DNA of 64,000 bases, from positions 744,001-808,000 of the forward strand of contig OZ024847.1 in the NCBI GenBank assembly GCA_964017145.1, in the 5' to 3' direction. Source of the DNA: Agrocybe praecox. Lineage: Eukaryota > Basidiomycota > Agaricomycetes > Agaricales > Agrocybaceae. Made by a program: the position numbers and the translations under genes. The notes under the pieces are model-generated. The model saw only the letters and a list, made by a program, of their open reading frames with translations. It searched no databases and was not told the DNA's origin. Positions 36,551 through 49,600 of the stretch are shown one piece after another (positions within the stretch are counted from its first letter, which is position 1; every line of letters starts with the position of its first letter).

Positions 36551-39500
36551 TCAGGGATCATCACCTTGGTGTCCGCATTGGAGATTGAGCCTGTGAAGGA
36601 TATTTTTCCACGCCAACAAATTTCTTTCTTTCTTGAGTTCCACTTCTACCTGTTCACCCACACTAGGGAATATGATCCGCAAACGTCTCTGGAGGTCAGT
36701 CAGTTTCTGCCTAGCGGCGGCACCCTCCTCATGTCGATTGTAAGCACATTGAATGATACCCTCTGCGCGCAGCATAGCCGCAAGGACAGTGAATTCCCCT
36801 CGTTCATGCTCTGAATATCGTTCGTAAAAGCATCTGGCTTCAACTATCATTTGTTGCGCACGCGAAGGTGAGTCGTTATTCGCAAGCAATGCGAAAGCAA
36901 CGTTAAACTGGACACATCTAAAGGTTGGCTCTATGTCTGTCCAGGACAGAAGGGCGGATTGGTTTTTCAGCTTGACAGCCGCATCGAAAGCTTGCTCGGC
37001 ATACATGAGGGCCTCCTGTTCTTTTCCGACTTCAGATAGATTCTCTGAGAGCTCCTGCAGACACTGCGGATAATGAAGATATTCCAGTGGCCTTGTTATA
37101 GATATGTCTGCCATGGCTTTGGTCTGACATAGTTCGATGGCTTCTTTCGCGACAACGATCGCGTCCTGGGGTCTGCCGGTAGATTTGTAACACATCGACG
37201 CGACGTGTAAGCAACCAATGAAGTCTCCGGGATTATCAGATTTATGTTCGCGACCAAAAGAAATCGCATCTTCGATCACAACGATAGCTTCAGAATATCG
37301 ACCTAGTTCGCAGAACAGTTGAGCTCGACGATGCATGGACCCTAGGACTTGAGAAGCGACTCTGGCATCCGAGGAAAATGGACGGCCGATCTTGATAGCT
37401 TCCTCCATCGGAAGCAATGCCCTCTCAGTGAAACCCTGTTTATCAAGTAAACTGGCGTGTTGGATGAGGCAGTTGATATTCATGTCGGCTTGTTTGGCAT
37501 TTTCAACTGGGTGTTGTCGGAACCATGCCATAGCCTCGTCAGTGGCGACCGTTCCCTCTGGGAGTCGCGCAAACCTGGACATCATAATGCCATGATTTAC
37601 GAGCAACTCGGTTATTAACGATCCCTCCTCTGGAAATTTATCCACTAGAGAGCGAGCAAGGGCTATGGTGTATCGATTCCTCTCGACTGATTTGTCTTCA
37701 TCGTCGGCGACAGTACAAAGGAATGAATTAACATGGAGAGCGCCAATGTATTGCTTCAAAACCGTAGAGTCGTCTTCGATTGTAGCTGTGCATATCTTCA
37801 ATGCTTCGTGCCCCTCATTGAATGCTCGTGTATGGTCTTTGAGATTAATTAAAAGGTACGTCAGTTGAATAAGGCCTTTCACTACATCTTTGACATGCTC
37901 GTCCTCCTTGTAAGCCAACGCACGATATTGCGAAATCGAGAATTCAAGGGGTTCCAAGGCCTTTGAAAAGTTATTTGCTAGCCGAAGATCAATTGACAGG
38001 GAGTAATACGCGTCAGCTTCCGATATAGAAACTGTCTTGAATACCGAGTGGTAAACCTTGGCGGATTCCGTTCGAATTTCCGCTGCTTCGGAATGTCGTT
38101 TCAGACGACGAAGGTTTGTCGATAGTCGATCGAGAGCATCAGCACGAAAGAGTTGATCTGACATTATATCAGCAGCCAGATCCGCAATTTCCTTCCACAC
38201 AACGAAGGCATCTTCGTAATTTTCCATATCGCCGAGGATACAGGCTTCTTCCCAAAGCACAAAGCAGAGCGGCTCGCCATACTGCTTCATACTATTTTCT
38301 TGGTATAATTTCCGATATAATCTGGCAGCTTCTCGTGCATACAAGAGAGATTCGGAAGAAGGCAGGATCCCTCTGAATGAAGATTCGGAGAGGCAGTGAT
38401 ATAGGTTGGCAAGCTCTGCTTCAGTGGACTCGTCTCCGACTTCAGCAATAACGTACTCCGTCACTTTTACTGCGCAAATCGCGGGTGCAAGTGCCTCTTT
38501 AAAAATTTGGAGTGCGCACAATGCAGATGAAAACCGATGAAGCACCCTAGAATAGTCGTATATCACGCTCGAGTCATGATAAGAAAACATCCACATTGAT
38601 TGCTGAAGAATCGAAATTGCTTCATCACCATCCCAATGAATTAATGGTAATCCCATTAGGCGCTCGAGTATCACAACCGATTCCTTTGCTTCTACCAGGC
38701 TCCTTTCTTTATCACCCTTGGACTCCGCTATAGAAGAAGAATTTGTGAGGGCTCCTGCTAGCTGCCTAGTCAGTTCGTAGGTGGGATGTTTAGCTTGAAG
38801 CTTCCTGCTAAGTGCAACGCATTCCAGGGCAGCAGCACTGGCACCATCCATGTTATTGATATCTTGGTGATACCTAGACAAGTGACGAAGAGAGTGTATA
38901 AGATACGGCGTGTAGACGTCCGGGTTTGTCTGAACAAGGGTCCTAAAAAGATTGACAGTCCACGAACCCATCCTAACAGCTTCGTCGAACATTCCAAGTG
39001 AATGGAGGCCTATGGTAAGATTCACCATATCCCACGCCCCGGATTGAACCGATAATTCATTGGAATCGTTATTCAGGAGATTTTGTATCGTTAAAGTCTG
39101 TGCTATGATGTCCTGACGCAGACCGTTCCTGTCGGATGTGAAGTATCGGGAGACGACGGAAGGTTGGAAAGGGGAGAGATATGATTCAAGAGGTTCTTCT
39201 ACTGCATATAAATTGGTCGATGACGAGAGGCGGCCGAGTTGAAGATCAATCGCGTCAATTTGAAATTGAAGGTAAGTATCCGATATGAAGTCAGCTGTGA
39301 CTTCTGGCGGAAGTCTGGAAAGTGTGCCTGATGTTGAGCCCATAAATGCGATTATGCTGGTGTCAGAGACACGCGTCGCTGCGATGTCTTTTCTAATGGA
39401 GGCATGCCCTTCAGAGATTGCGCTACTCATTTGAGATATTTGAGCTTCAATCCTCATCATAGTAAACATCTTTAGTATGAAGCGGCTCAGAATCATACAT

Positions 39501-40040
39501 ATGAAAAGTAACGAAATAATTACCATGAATCGTGTATAACATTTATTCACTCTGTTCTTGAGTTCCCGAATACGACTTTCCACCTTATTCCGAGATTTCC
39601 ATGCCGTGAGGGTGTTTTTCATTCTTTCAATCTTTGAATCTGTAGGCGATGGCATCATTTGGTAGCACTGAGTATATACTGTTTTCATATCCCTTCAAGC
39701 AGTAAGTCAGAATGCCTCGAACGCAAGGGATCATGCGACTTACCTTGCGAGTTCTTCCAGCGCGTGCTTCATATCTTTCGAGTTGTCCAACATGACATGA
39801 TAATCATCATAGAGCTTCTTAATTTGTCGGGCGGCGTCCAGCACCTCCGTGGCTAGTTCCTGAGCAGCTCGAAGGTTTTGGCCAGGCTAAATTCAAAGGC
39901 GATCAGGGCAGCTAATTAAAGTATACCAAGCCACGCACCTTTTTGAAGGATTCAACCAGCTTTTCAGCGATCTCAAGAATATCCCGTACAGCAGTTGCCA
40001 GAGATATCGCAGCAAGCGCAAGCGACAATGGATCTCCCAT
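36551..40040 (-). CDS. TPR protein A with HeLo-like-looking N-terminus, 1110 aa
   Basis: Four exons (39939-40040, 39744-39886, 39524-39692, 36551-39469) keep phase. The N-terminus MGDPLSLALAAISLATAVRD carries the DPLS-plus-hydrophobic-helix signature seen in fungal HeLo-like/STAND N-terminal domains. It is followed by a helical region (RAAQELATEVLDAARQIKKL). The last 900 residues are tandem TPR-like helix pairs (for example YSEAIVVIEDAISFGREH and PQDAIVVAKEAIELCQTK). No P-loop or NACHT/NB-ARC motif is visible. Without the 54-nt intron at 39470-39523 the translation shows a false membrane helix; I splice it because the paralogue at 46645-50090 has an intron at the same site. The C-terminal NLQCGHQGDDP is shared with that paralogue. 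It is probably a TPR scaffold in signalling or incompatibility; evidence is by architecture only. Confidence 0.85.
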
Positions 40041-40658
40041 TTCTGAAGTATGTGTCGCGAGAGAGGGAAACTTGGGTCTGGAAACTCATGGTATAAGGGT
40101 GCCTTAATTGACCGGAAATACTGCCTGACTGACAGGAAGCGGCACAGCCATACCTTGACATATAAAAGGCTGTTGACTGATCATCCTATGGCGATTATCC
40201 AAGTGTGTCGCGATCTAGTGCCCAGGGTAATACAAGTGATTGTTTCGAGCGGATTTATGCATCGGGCTTCGAGAAAATTGGATTTATAGTGGGAAATTCT
40301 TTGAAATCTGCCATGCACAATGGGCGTTCAATGACTCGGAGACGTTACGGAGACCAAAATGAGAGGACCTGCGTGACAAAAAAGGATAACAGAATCATAT
40401 GATGTGACGTGAGCGGTGTGAATCTAATTTTAGCAGCATGGTCCAGGACACAGGTATGCTCTACACGGAACTGTTGGCGAATTCCGTGCGTTGAGTACAG
40501 GTTGATGGGAAACAGAATCCTTTTACTTAAGTTAAGCACAATATAAGTTCCATATGAAGCTACCACCTTATGATTACAACTAAATTAAATTACAAAGACG
40601 GGATGTATTTGAGAAAAAATGATAGTAGAAATTGGAGAACGATGAACTGCGGGTCGTC
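40041..40658. other. Intergenic
   Basis: 5' flank of TPR gene A and 3' flank of the P450. No gene seen. Confidence 0.5.
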
Positions 40659-42909
40659 TCATAGTTCCAACTTGGCTACCTCGATAAGCTTCTTACTACT
40701 TTCTGACCGAGGAACGAAGGACACGCTGAATGGTTTTGGATGGCTTGATAAAGACAGTGTCAGTAATTCGAAGAAATTCTCGATAATTGGATAGCTAGCA
40801 AGATTTACCTGATGATGCCGTCTTCATATAGAATTTGAGGTTCGATAATGTTCCCATCTGGCCCAGTAGACTTGGAGATGTTGAAGGTCGCAAGGATACA
40901 AGTCATTGAAATCCAGGCGGAGTTCATGGCCAAATAGCGACCAGGACAAATTCTAAAAGTAATGGTTTAAAATGAGTAATAGGAACCATCCTTGGGCAAA
41001 GCAAGATTTCTCACCGCCGACCGAAGCCAAATGCGCCAACTGTGGTGGGATCCGGTTGCTTGTGCACAACTTTGCTCCCTTCCAGAAACCGCTCGGGGTC
41101 AAACTTGAAAGGATTGGGATACAGTTCCTCGTCATGGAGGATCGCCCTTGAATAAAATGCGAATTAACGACCGGCCAAAACCACATCTCTCAAAGCAGCA
41201 TACCAGGCATTCGCGACGACTGTAGCACCTGAAACATAATAAAGTGGTTAATGGGTGTTTGTACTAAATTGTTCGATAGCTCTTACCGGCAGGGATTCTA
41301 AATCCTTCGTATACATCGTCAGCGACCACACGATGTGGAAGAGCTATTAGTAAAAATCACTGTCAGCCACGATCCCAACCACGCTCTGATAGCCGATTCA
41401 TTTACCCAAAGGTGTCACAACTCCCCATCTAATCGTTTCCAATAAAACAGCCTCGACGTATGGCATCGAAGACCTATCCTCAAATTCAGGTAATCTGGAG
41501 TCGCCAACTATTCTATCGATCTCCTCCTGAGCTTTACGCTGGATCTCGGGGTAATGTGCCATAGCCAATATCCATGATCGAACGAGGGATACCGTCTAAA
41601 AGAAATCGACAGATTAGTACCATGCGTTGTGCCGTAAAACTCTGACGAAGCTTACGGTATCCGAACCAGCTACCCATGGTGATTTACTGTTAGATATGCA
41701 TGCCGAAGCCGCAGAATCACGAACCTGTGTAAACCATTCCGGCGCAGTTTCGGATGATTTCAGCTTCTTCATCCTTATTGCTAACATTATCATCATAAGC
41801 AATTTTATCTAAATTGTCCGTCACAAAACATTGGGTTCCAGTCCCATTCGCCTACGCCGATAGTGAGGCGATAATACCTTGTAGAAAGTTAAAGGAATTT
41901 GGGCATACCATCGCCTCTTTGACATTGTTGAATGGGATGTCTCGAAGAGCTCGGGTGTCATTAGCCCACTTTGCCGCATTTCTCTTAAAGCCGGCGCCTG
42001 GAAGCCAGCCTGTATTACTGTTGAATCAGAGGAGTCCCATATAAGCCACTAAAGACGCACTGGGGATATGCTTAAGGAATGGAATATAGTCGACCACGTA
42101 ATGACCAGCATGCACTGTGGTCAAGAGAGGTTTCATGGCTTTATGCACCAGAGCTATATAGAAGTCATTCTCCGCCTTGACTTCGTACCCGTACGCTGCG
42201 CCGAGAACGACAGAACCTACATGCCTAGACAGAATGTTTACTTATTTAGTTGTTCAGTCCCCACAGAAATCATTCATCTTACTGTCGAATGTGCGCTGAG
42301 AAGTTTTGCGGAGATTCTATGAGTTGCCCAAGAAGGTGAACTGTTACTTTCTTCTGAATAGGGTAGTACGATGCAAGATTGCGTGGCTGAAAATACTGAT
42401 GGAAATATCTCCTGTGACGTCTGAGAAGAAACGAGCCAGTATTACCTCCCGCACACCTTAAGTAATGCCAGTGTAAATACGTACCTCCAACGATCGCTAT
42501 GGGACATATGGGCGAAGTCCCACTCCCATCCTATGAGTTCGTCTGCCATAACCTGTTGAACATCAATATCATTACTAGCTTGGAAGTGAAAGTCGGCACA
42601 AACCAGTCGAGGCCTGTCAGAATAGTTGGACGATCTTTTGTCAAGCAACTCAATAGCAGCTTTAAATGAGTTGAGGATTATGGTGGTTTTGCCAAAAACT
42701 TCAACACGCATGACATCGCCGTACTTGTGCGCCCATTGATTGTAAGTGAACCATGCATGCTCTTGTGGGATGTCGTAAATGTTGCCTATGATGGGGTATC
42801 CTGGAGGTCCTGGAGGTAATTGCGGGGTGGTTTCACGTCTTTTCCAGACGTAAACGAGTAGAACGGCGAGCAATGCAAGTGGAAATACAGAAACTGTTAT
42901 AGAAGACAT
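40659..42909 (-). CDS. Cytochrome P450 monooxygenase
   Basis: Starts MSSITVSVFPLALLAVLLVY at 42907-42909, a single N-terminal membrane anchor, then the proline hinge LPPGPPGYPIIGN. Core motifs assemble across short introns: I-helix CAGMVYTAGSDTVSLVRSW (AGxDT), K-helix ExxR in EAVLLETIRWG, PERF in FDPERFLEGSK, and the heme loop FGFGRRICPGRYLA with the thiolate Cys. The stop is TGA at 40659-40661 after EVAKLEL. The frame appears intact through about ten exons. Microsomal P450 of the broad fungal class near the CYP64/CYP620-like group; substrate unknown. An in-frame 5' extension to 43110 is rejected because it lacks anchor features. Confidence 0.9.
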
Positions 42910-43819
42910 TGTAGAAAGGTTGATGTTGTAGTTAACGATGATGGGAGTACACGAGCCATTTTCACCTCTTTTAAGCTGTCCTATAGCTATGTAGCCTTTC
43001 AAATGAGCATATTCTTCTTCGTGCGATCCCAACGCAAAGGTGAAAGCCGTATAAGCGTCGTTTTGTAATTTTGGTCTAAAGATGGTATAGCCATGACGTA
43101 AGATTCCCATAAGACGTTGTCCCCCTGCTTAGCGGCAGCTGGGAATATTTACTATTAGAGCACCAATTATAAACGGCAACATCACGGTCACTATCGGAAA
43201 TTTTGGTCATGCCTATTGCACAGTCCGTCGTCAAAAAATAGAAAGCACCTACCTGACATTCACAAACGATAGAAAACACCCTTGTACGGTGACTTAAGTT
43301 GAATCCGGTGTCGAGTGTTTGCTATAAGTCTTGGTGTGTCCGGATCTTAGGTGACGTTACTGAGGCGCGCGTTGCCGAAATAAAGTCGGTTACCAGTATA
43401 AATGGCGTATACTATCTGAATCTTCGCCCTAAGTCTCCTTCTCCTGAGAAACCCTTACGGCACTGCATAAGTAAGTAATGGAAGGTGAGACCCGAATACT
43501 GTAGAGGGAAAAAGGGGTCAAATGGCAGGTCTTGCTACCGATATGTTCACAGTTTTGTCGTAGAACTTCTGCAGTTGACCATGCAATTTATTGGTGTCTG
43601 CATCGTCGTAAGAGAAAGGATCCTCTCCCAGAATTTTCAAGTGCTCGCGATTATCGTTAATTATCAAGAAAACGAAGCAGTTGCCAATTCAAAATCAACG
43701 CGATGTCACGCCTTTTAGCTATGTCACTGCTCGGTCACAATGTGACAAAAAAGTTAGCACTAAATTAGTAGAAACTGATCAGATTAACGTACTCATAGAC
43801 CTTTTCCAAAAGAACCGTA
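42910..43819. other. Divergent promoter region
   Basis: Shared upstream region between the minus-strand P450 and the plus-strand Puf6 gene. No gene seen. Confidence 0.5.
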
Positions 43820-46145
43820 ATGGCCGCCCTCCAAAAGTCTTCCAAAAAGCGCTCAGCGCCTTCACAGTCCGGCCCAAAGAACAAAAAAGTTCACCTTGAA
43901 AAGTCGAAACCAGACAAGAAACGCAGCCAACCGATTACACGGCCTGCACAGGACTCCGAATCTGAAAATGATTCTGATTTAGAAGACGATGAAGAGTCGC
44001 CTATCGAAGAGGTGCCGTTGGATGAAGATGCCATGGAAGTGGATAATATAGACAAGCCACCAAAAGATCCCAATGGTGAATTATCTTTATGTCAGAGAAA
44101 CTCTCGTAAATTAATTCGATCTGAATAGCTTCTCGCGAATCGCATAAGGCCCAAAAAGTTCTCCAAGAGCAACGACGTGCTGCAAAACCACATTCATCAC
44201 TACTCGCCGATGCCAAGAAGGTGTGGGCGCTCGCTCGACAGAAAAATATCCCAACGGCGGAGCGACAGAAGCACGTTAAAGAGCTCATGAACGTTATCCA
44301 AGGAAAGGTCACCGACATTGTGTTCAAGCACGATGCTAGCCGTATTGTCCAGACCGTTGTTAAGCATGGAGGGCAAAAAGAGAGAGACGAGGTGGCTGCT
44401 GAGCTGAAGGGAAAATACAAAGAGTTGGCGCAGAATAAATATTCAAAGGTATTTCGTCTGCAGTTGAGGTCGTTTTTTACTTTAACGCGTTGTCTAGTTT
44501 CTTGTCACAAAACTCATCAAACTATGCCCGACCCACCGAGAATCTATTCTCCGTGAATTCCAATCGCATGTGCTCCGGATGTTGCTACACAAGGATTCAT
44601 CATCCGTCCTGGCAGATGCATTCGAGTTGTACGCCAACGCGTACGAGCGGACAATTTTACTACGAGAATTCTACGGGAAGGAGGCTGCCTTATTCAGTGT
44701 TACCAACGGAAGCGAAGAAGATAAGGAGAGATCGAAGAAGGGATTGAATGGTGTACTGGAAGGCGCCGACAACGAACGGAGAAAGCGAATTCTTGGTGCT
44801 GTGAAAGATAATCTCGTAACAATGTCCGTCCATTTCGTTGTCCAGCTTTCTTTGCATTGACATATTACCAGCTTCAACAACTCGGACAAGGGTGCTGTTA
44901 CCCACGCCGTCGTACATCGTGCTCTCTGGGAGTATCTCTCTGCTATCAACACCATACCAGAAGAGGCAGAGCAAGAAAAAATGAGGAGAGAAATTTTCGA
45001 CACGTACGTGAATGAATGACCCTTTATAGCCTTTGCTAACGTTTTTGTTAGTTGCCAGGAAGTGTTGGCGGAAATGGTACACACTAAAGATGGTAGCCGA
45101 GTAGTTCGTGAATTCCTCGCACAAGGTGGTGCAAAGGTAAATGTTCTCAGGCGCTTATTGTCAACGTTAATTAAAATAGTCTCTCAGGACCGAAAACAAA
45201 TTATGAAAGTTCTAAAACCTCACACTGAGCGCATGTGTCTCGACGACGAAGCACAGCTAGTTCTATTCACCGCTTTAGACGTTACCGAGTATGTAACTCC
45301 CGTTGCTCTCGTAAAAATCTTCTCACCTTGTCCTTCTAGCGATACTAAATTACTCGCAAAATCCCTCGTTTCCTCGATCACCGCCTCTGCTCAAAAATTA
45401 TACTCAAGTTCGCAAGGCCGACGAAGTCTTCTTTACCTCATCCTTCCTCGTTCCAGGAGGCATTTTACCCCTGCACAAATTGCATCGCTTGCAGAGATCG
45501 ACGAAATTAGATCACGGACTAGTAAAAAGAGTGCATCGAGTAGAGAGGAGGAGATTCGAAAGGCCGCTAGCGAGGACCTTATTCGCTGGGTAGAGGAATC
45601 AGGCGAGGCTCTCATCCGAGAACCCGCTGGATGTTTGATAGTTGCCGATATCATGCTTTACGCTGACGGAGGTTCGTGCAAATTCTGATCGCGTTTTTAT
45701 ACCTCTCAATTGTTCTTCTGTCTTCACAGATAAAACCGGTGCCTCAGAAAGTCTGTTGAAGGCTCTTGCTTCTCCCTCAATAACCGACCCTCATCCTATC
45801 GACTTACCACCCACCTCACGTGTCTACAAATCCCTTTTACAAGGAGGTCACTACAACCACACCAGTGGATCAGTTGACCGAGTACCAGAGTCTTCATGGG
45901 ACACGACTGCCTTCGCAAACCAATTCTTGAAGGTTGTTGGGAAAGAGGCCACCATTGGCGTGTGCCAGGGAGAGGCGAATGGTGCTTTCGTCGTTGCTGA
46001 GTTGTGTGAAGCTCTTATAAGAGGGGAAGCTGTGGATGGAAGGCGGACGTTGAATGCGTGGTTTGATTCAGACCTCACAAAACAGATTGAGGCTAACGAG
46101 GCTAAGGGGAAGAAAGTTCTCTTGGAGAAGTTGGCGCTGCTGTGA
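43820..46145 (+). CDS. PUF6: Puf6/PUM3-type Pumilio-repeat ribosome biogenesis factor
   Basis: Starts MAALQKSSKKRSAPSQSGP with a basic nucleolar-type tail and an acidic stretch (SESENDSDLEDDEE). The PUF repeats are recognisable: IVFKHDASRIVQTVVKHGGQ, KYSKFLVTKLIKLCPTHRES, LLHKDSSSVLADAFELYANA, NNSDKGAVTHAVVHRALWEY and MVHTKDGSRVVREFLAQGGA. The C-terminal CPL region follows (PAGCLIVADIMLYADGD, ETSWDTTAFANQFLK-like). In yeast Puf6 is a nucleolar protein in 60S subunit assembly that also represses ASH1 mRNA; human PUM3 is the homologue. The frame is intact over about eight exons, with exon 1 at 43820-44075 and exon 2 starting at 44129. This is the clearest housekeeping gene in the window. Confidence 0.93.
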
Positions 46146-46644
46146 GGATTACTTTCTGAGATTCTGTTAGATTCTACTGTTCCTACTATATCTATATCCC
46201 AGGGCTATAAAAATCAAGACAATGTGTACGTCCACATAGCCTTACATTCAAACGACTTTCAATGGTTTGTGATTCGTTCAAAATCACTCAACTACCATGT
46301 CCATCATCCTCTAAGCAATGTTTGCTGTCATCCTCTTCCGTTGCTCTGTAGGTTGCTATACGCCTTTGACAAAATTTACCGGGCCCTCGATGCGCTAGAC
46401 GTCAAAAGCTGTGGGAAGATCAAACATACCTGGTGGTCTGAAGACGCTATTTGGAATGGAATCAGGCAAGATAATTTTGGAGGATTATCCGTATCTTTCT
46501 TATGTTATTCTTATATTATTTATAACCGACAGATGGAGACATGCACTCAAGGCGGTGCTGAGTGCTACGTTCAACTGTTTATACTCCAGCCTCGGCCAAC
46601 TTCAAGCGACCTCTTTCAACGCCAACTCCTTCAATTCGTATGCG
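46146..46644. other. Intergenic, 5' flank of TPR gene B
   Basis: No separate gene is supported. Frames here are likely 5' leader and promoter of TPR gene B. Confidence 0.5.
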
Positions 46645-49600
46645 ATGGCAGACCCCCTTTCCCTCACTCTTGCTGCGGTAACGCTCGCAACTGCGCTGAA
46701 GGATACAATAGAACTGGCACGGAAGCTCAATGACTCGCTCAAGAAGGTTTGAAAGAACAAATACACTCCGAAGATTTTCAGTTAATCGAAAGTCTTATTC
46801 AGCCTGCTCTCAACATGCGAGAGGCAGAATATCTTGCTGCAGAGACCCTTGAAATTGTACAAGATCTCAAGGAATTTTACGCGGGACACCAGTCGATCCT
46901 AGATAACGCCCCTGATCTGCGAGGCGCTGTGGCGACCCTCTTAAAGTTCGCTCCGCATGATTATTCACTGGTGATGTCTTCTTAACACGTTATTTCAGGG
47001 ACATGAAATCAGTCTATAAAGAATGTATTCCCTATCTTAACGCCCTTAATTCTTCGACAACCAATTTAAAAAAAATCAAGTACACCATCGACTCCTGGAA
47101 AAATCGAAAGGTGATGAAAATGCATATACGCACCCTGAAAGATCAAGCAAGTAAATGCTACCGACGGTTTACTGTACGTTAATGACCAAGGTGGATCCCC
47201 ACAAAAGATTCTAATGATATGTTTTCTGCAGATGCTCACACAACTGGGGACCGCAGCTGGAGTCATGGAACTCAAAGATTTCGAAGCTCGGAAGTCAACT
47301 GCCGCCCAAATACAATCTCCTATGCGAGTTTCGGACGACAATGTCCTGGCCTTTTTGGGTTCAACTCCCGTCGTATTATCCGATCTCCCTCCGCACATCA
47401 AATTATCGAAAGGCCTTGTGTATAGGTCGTATATCACCCTTCAAGTCGGCGAGATCGATGCTCTCTTACAAAACATTGCTTCCAGTGGGCCTTATCCGAT
47501 CGAAGAACCAGATTCATTGCATTTGGAACCTTTCCAGGCCGACATTCTACTAAAACCCTCTACTGATGAGGCAATCAAAAAGTTACAATCTGACGTCCTT
47601 GCTTTGATCGCAAAGATACAAGAAAGTCTTAAAAACAGGCGCGATGGACTGTCGATCCAACGAGGTGCATGGGCTTTATCTCGTTTGACCGTCTGGCTTT
47701 TTCACCTCGGGATGTTTCAAGAATCTTTAACAATAGCGATGTGTGCCGTGGACCTTTATCAGACACTTATGAAGACAAACGACGTTATTTATGGACCCCG
47801 CCTTGCACATGCGCTTCGCCTGCTGTCCGGGGGCTTCGTACAGGCCGGTAACCTGATCGAAGCCTACAAAGTTATAACAGAGGCCGTCACTATTGGGCGT
47901 CGTATGGCTGCCATAACGCCAACCTTTGAAGCTCAAATGCAGCTTGCTCATTTGGTTCGTCACTCTGCCTGTGTTGGGCGCTTGAATGGAGATTCGACGA
48001 ACGCCCTACTGGACGCGGAAGAGGCGGTCCAAACCTACAAGCGCCTTTTCGGAAACCGCATATCATGGTCCCGAAATCAAGTCAGTGTCAAGAATATACC
48101 AAGCGAGAATGGGCGACTGACTGTTATGACTTCCGATGGGGCGCGAGAAAGCAACTTCGCCGAAGCATTGGCAGAGTTACATTACAGCCTACCTGCGACC
48201 ACGAGGAAAGCTGAGTCAGTGAAAGCAGGGATCAAAGCGCTCGAGTTATACAGTGCATTGGAACAGAGGCATAATGGTGGCGCTTTCATTGACTTGATAG
48301 CACCGCTTTGTTTCTCTCTGGCGTCAAACAAGCTTAGAGACGTAGTGTCGGTCGAGGAAGCCCTTCGCTATGTAAGACTGTCGGGCCATCAATACGAGAA
48401 GAAGCTTCGAGAGACCGGAGTGGTTCCCAAAGGTCTGCTTGACGCTCTCGCTATGGAAGCCGGGATGCTGTCACGCTTGGGCAAATTCGACGAGGGATAC
48501 GTGGTGTGTCAGAAAATCGAAAACATAGCGCGAAGAAACCTCGACGATCAAAGGCACCGTGCCTACTCATTTATCCGACTCATGGAAAACCTCTACGGTT
48601 CCAAGCGCCATGCAGAGGCAGCGTTGGCAGGCGAGCAATTACTCACCATGTATCGGTCTTCACTTTCACATTGGGAACTATTCGACGCCTATAAATACAC
48701 TTCCTGGGCCTTTTCAGTGATAGGAGACCAACTCAAGTCAGTCCAAATTGCGGAAGCAGCTGTCACCCATTGGCGAGTACTGGCTCTTCGGGACGCTCAG
48801 CATCTCAAATATGTTGCCGCCAGCTTATTGAGCCTGGCTCATAGACTGATCCAAGCGGCAAATTACGGACGAGCTTTTAGTGAGGGATATGAGGCAATGA
48901 AACTGTATAGCGGCTTAATTCAGGAAGACCCTGATCTTCTCGAGGAATATATCCATATACTTCGACTAAATGTGGAGATTGCGAAAGAACTCAAGATGGA
49001 ATTCGAGTCAGTGGAAAGGAGCAGAGAGGTCATCGATTGTTGTCGAGCATTGGTCCGGCAATTTCCTGAACAACAAATATTGCTTATTCGTTGCCTCCAA
49101 GATCATGCGAGGCTGTTCGAAGTCCTCGACCGACTCACAGACAGTCATTCCACCATACAAGAGGCTCTCCGGTGGTTCGATTACCACCCAGCGCGAGATT
49201 CAGATTCAGCAGAGCTTCATACCGCCTGCCTGCTTGATTCAGCGAGATTTCTTTGTGATCAAGGTCATCCTGACATGGCATCGAGTCTCTACGACGAGGC
49301 TATCAGAGTCGAACAAGCATACATGAATACTTACCCTGTAGCACTCAATATTCTCTGGGCAAAGGCTGGAAACCTCTTAGCATTGTATGATATAGGACAA
49401 CTTTCATTCGCACTGAGTGAGCTTGAGGAATGTCTTCAGTTTTCCGCTGAACATCATTTGGAGAAGGAACGAGGTTACACCTGGTTCTTGGAGCTTGCCT
49501 CGCACGTCTACCGGTGGAATGGGAACGTCGACAAAGCTCTACCTATCATCCAACGGTCAATCGGCATCGACAAAGCTCATGGCAGAACCCCATTCTCCTG

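Noticed and set aside
39470..39523. Transmembrane helix in TPR protein A
   Set aside because: Explained by an in-frame intron conserved in position with the paralogue; kept as a finding about splicing rather than a protein feature.
42910..43110. Upstream in-frame extension of the P450
   Set aside because: The ATG at 42907-42909 begins a standard membrane anchor and proline hinge; the upstream residues lack such features.
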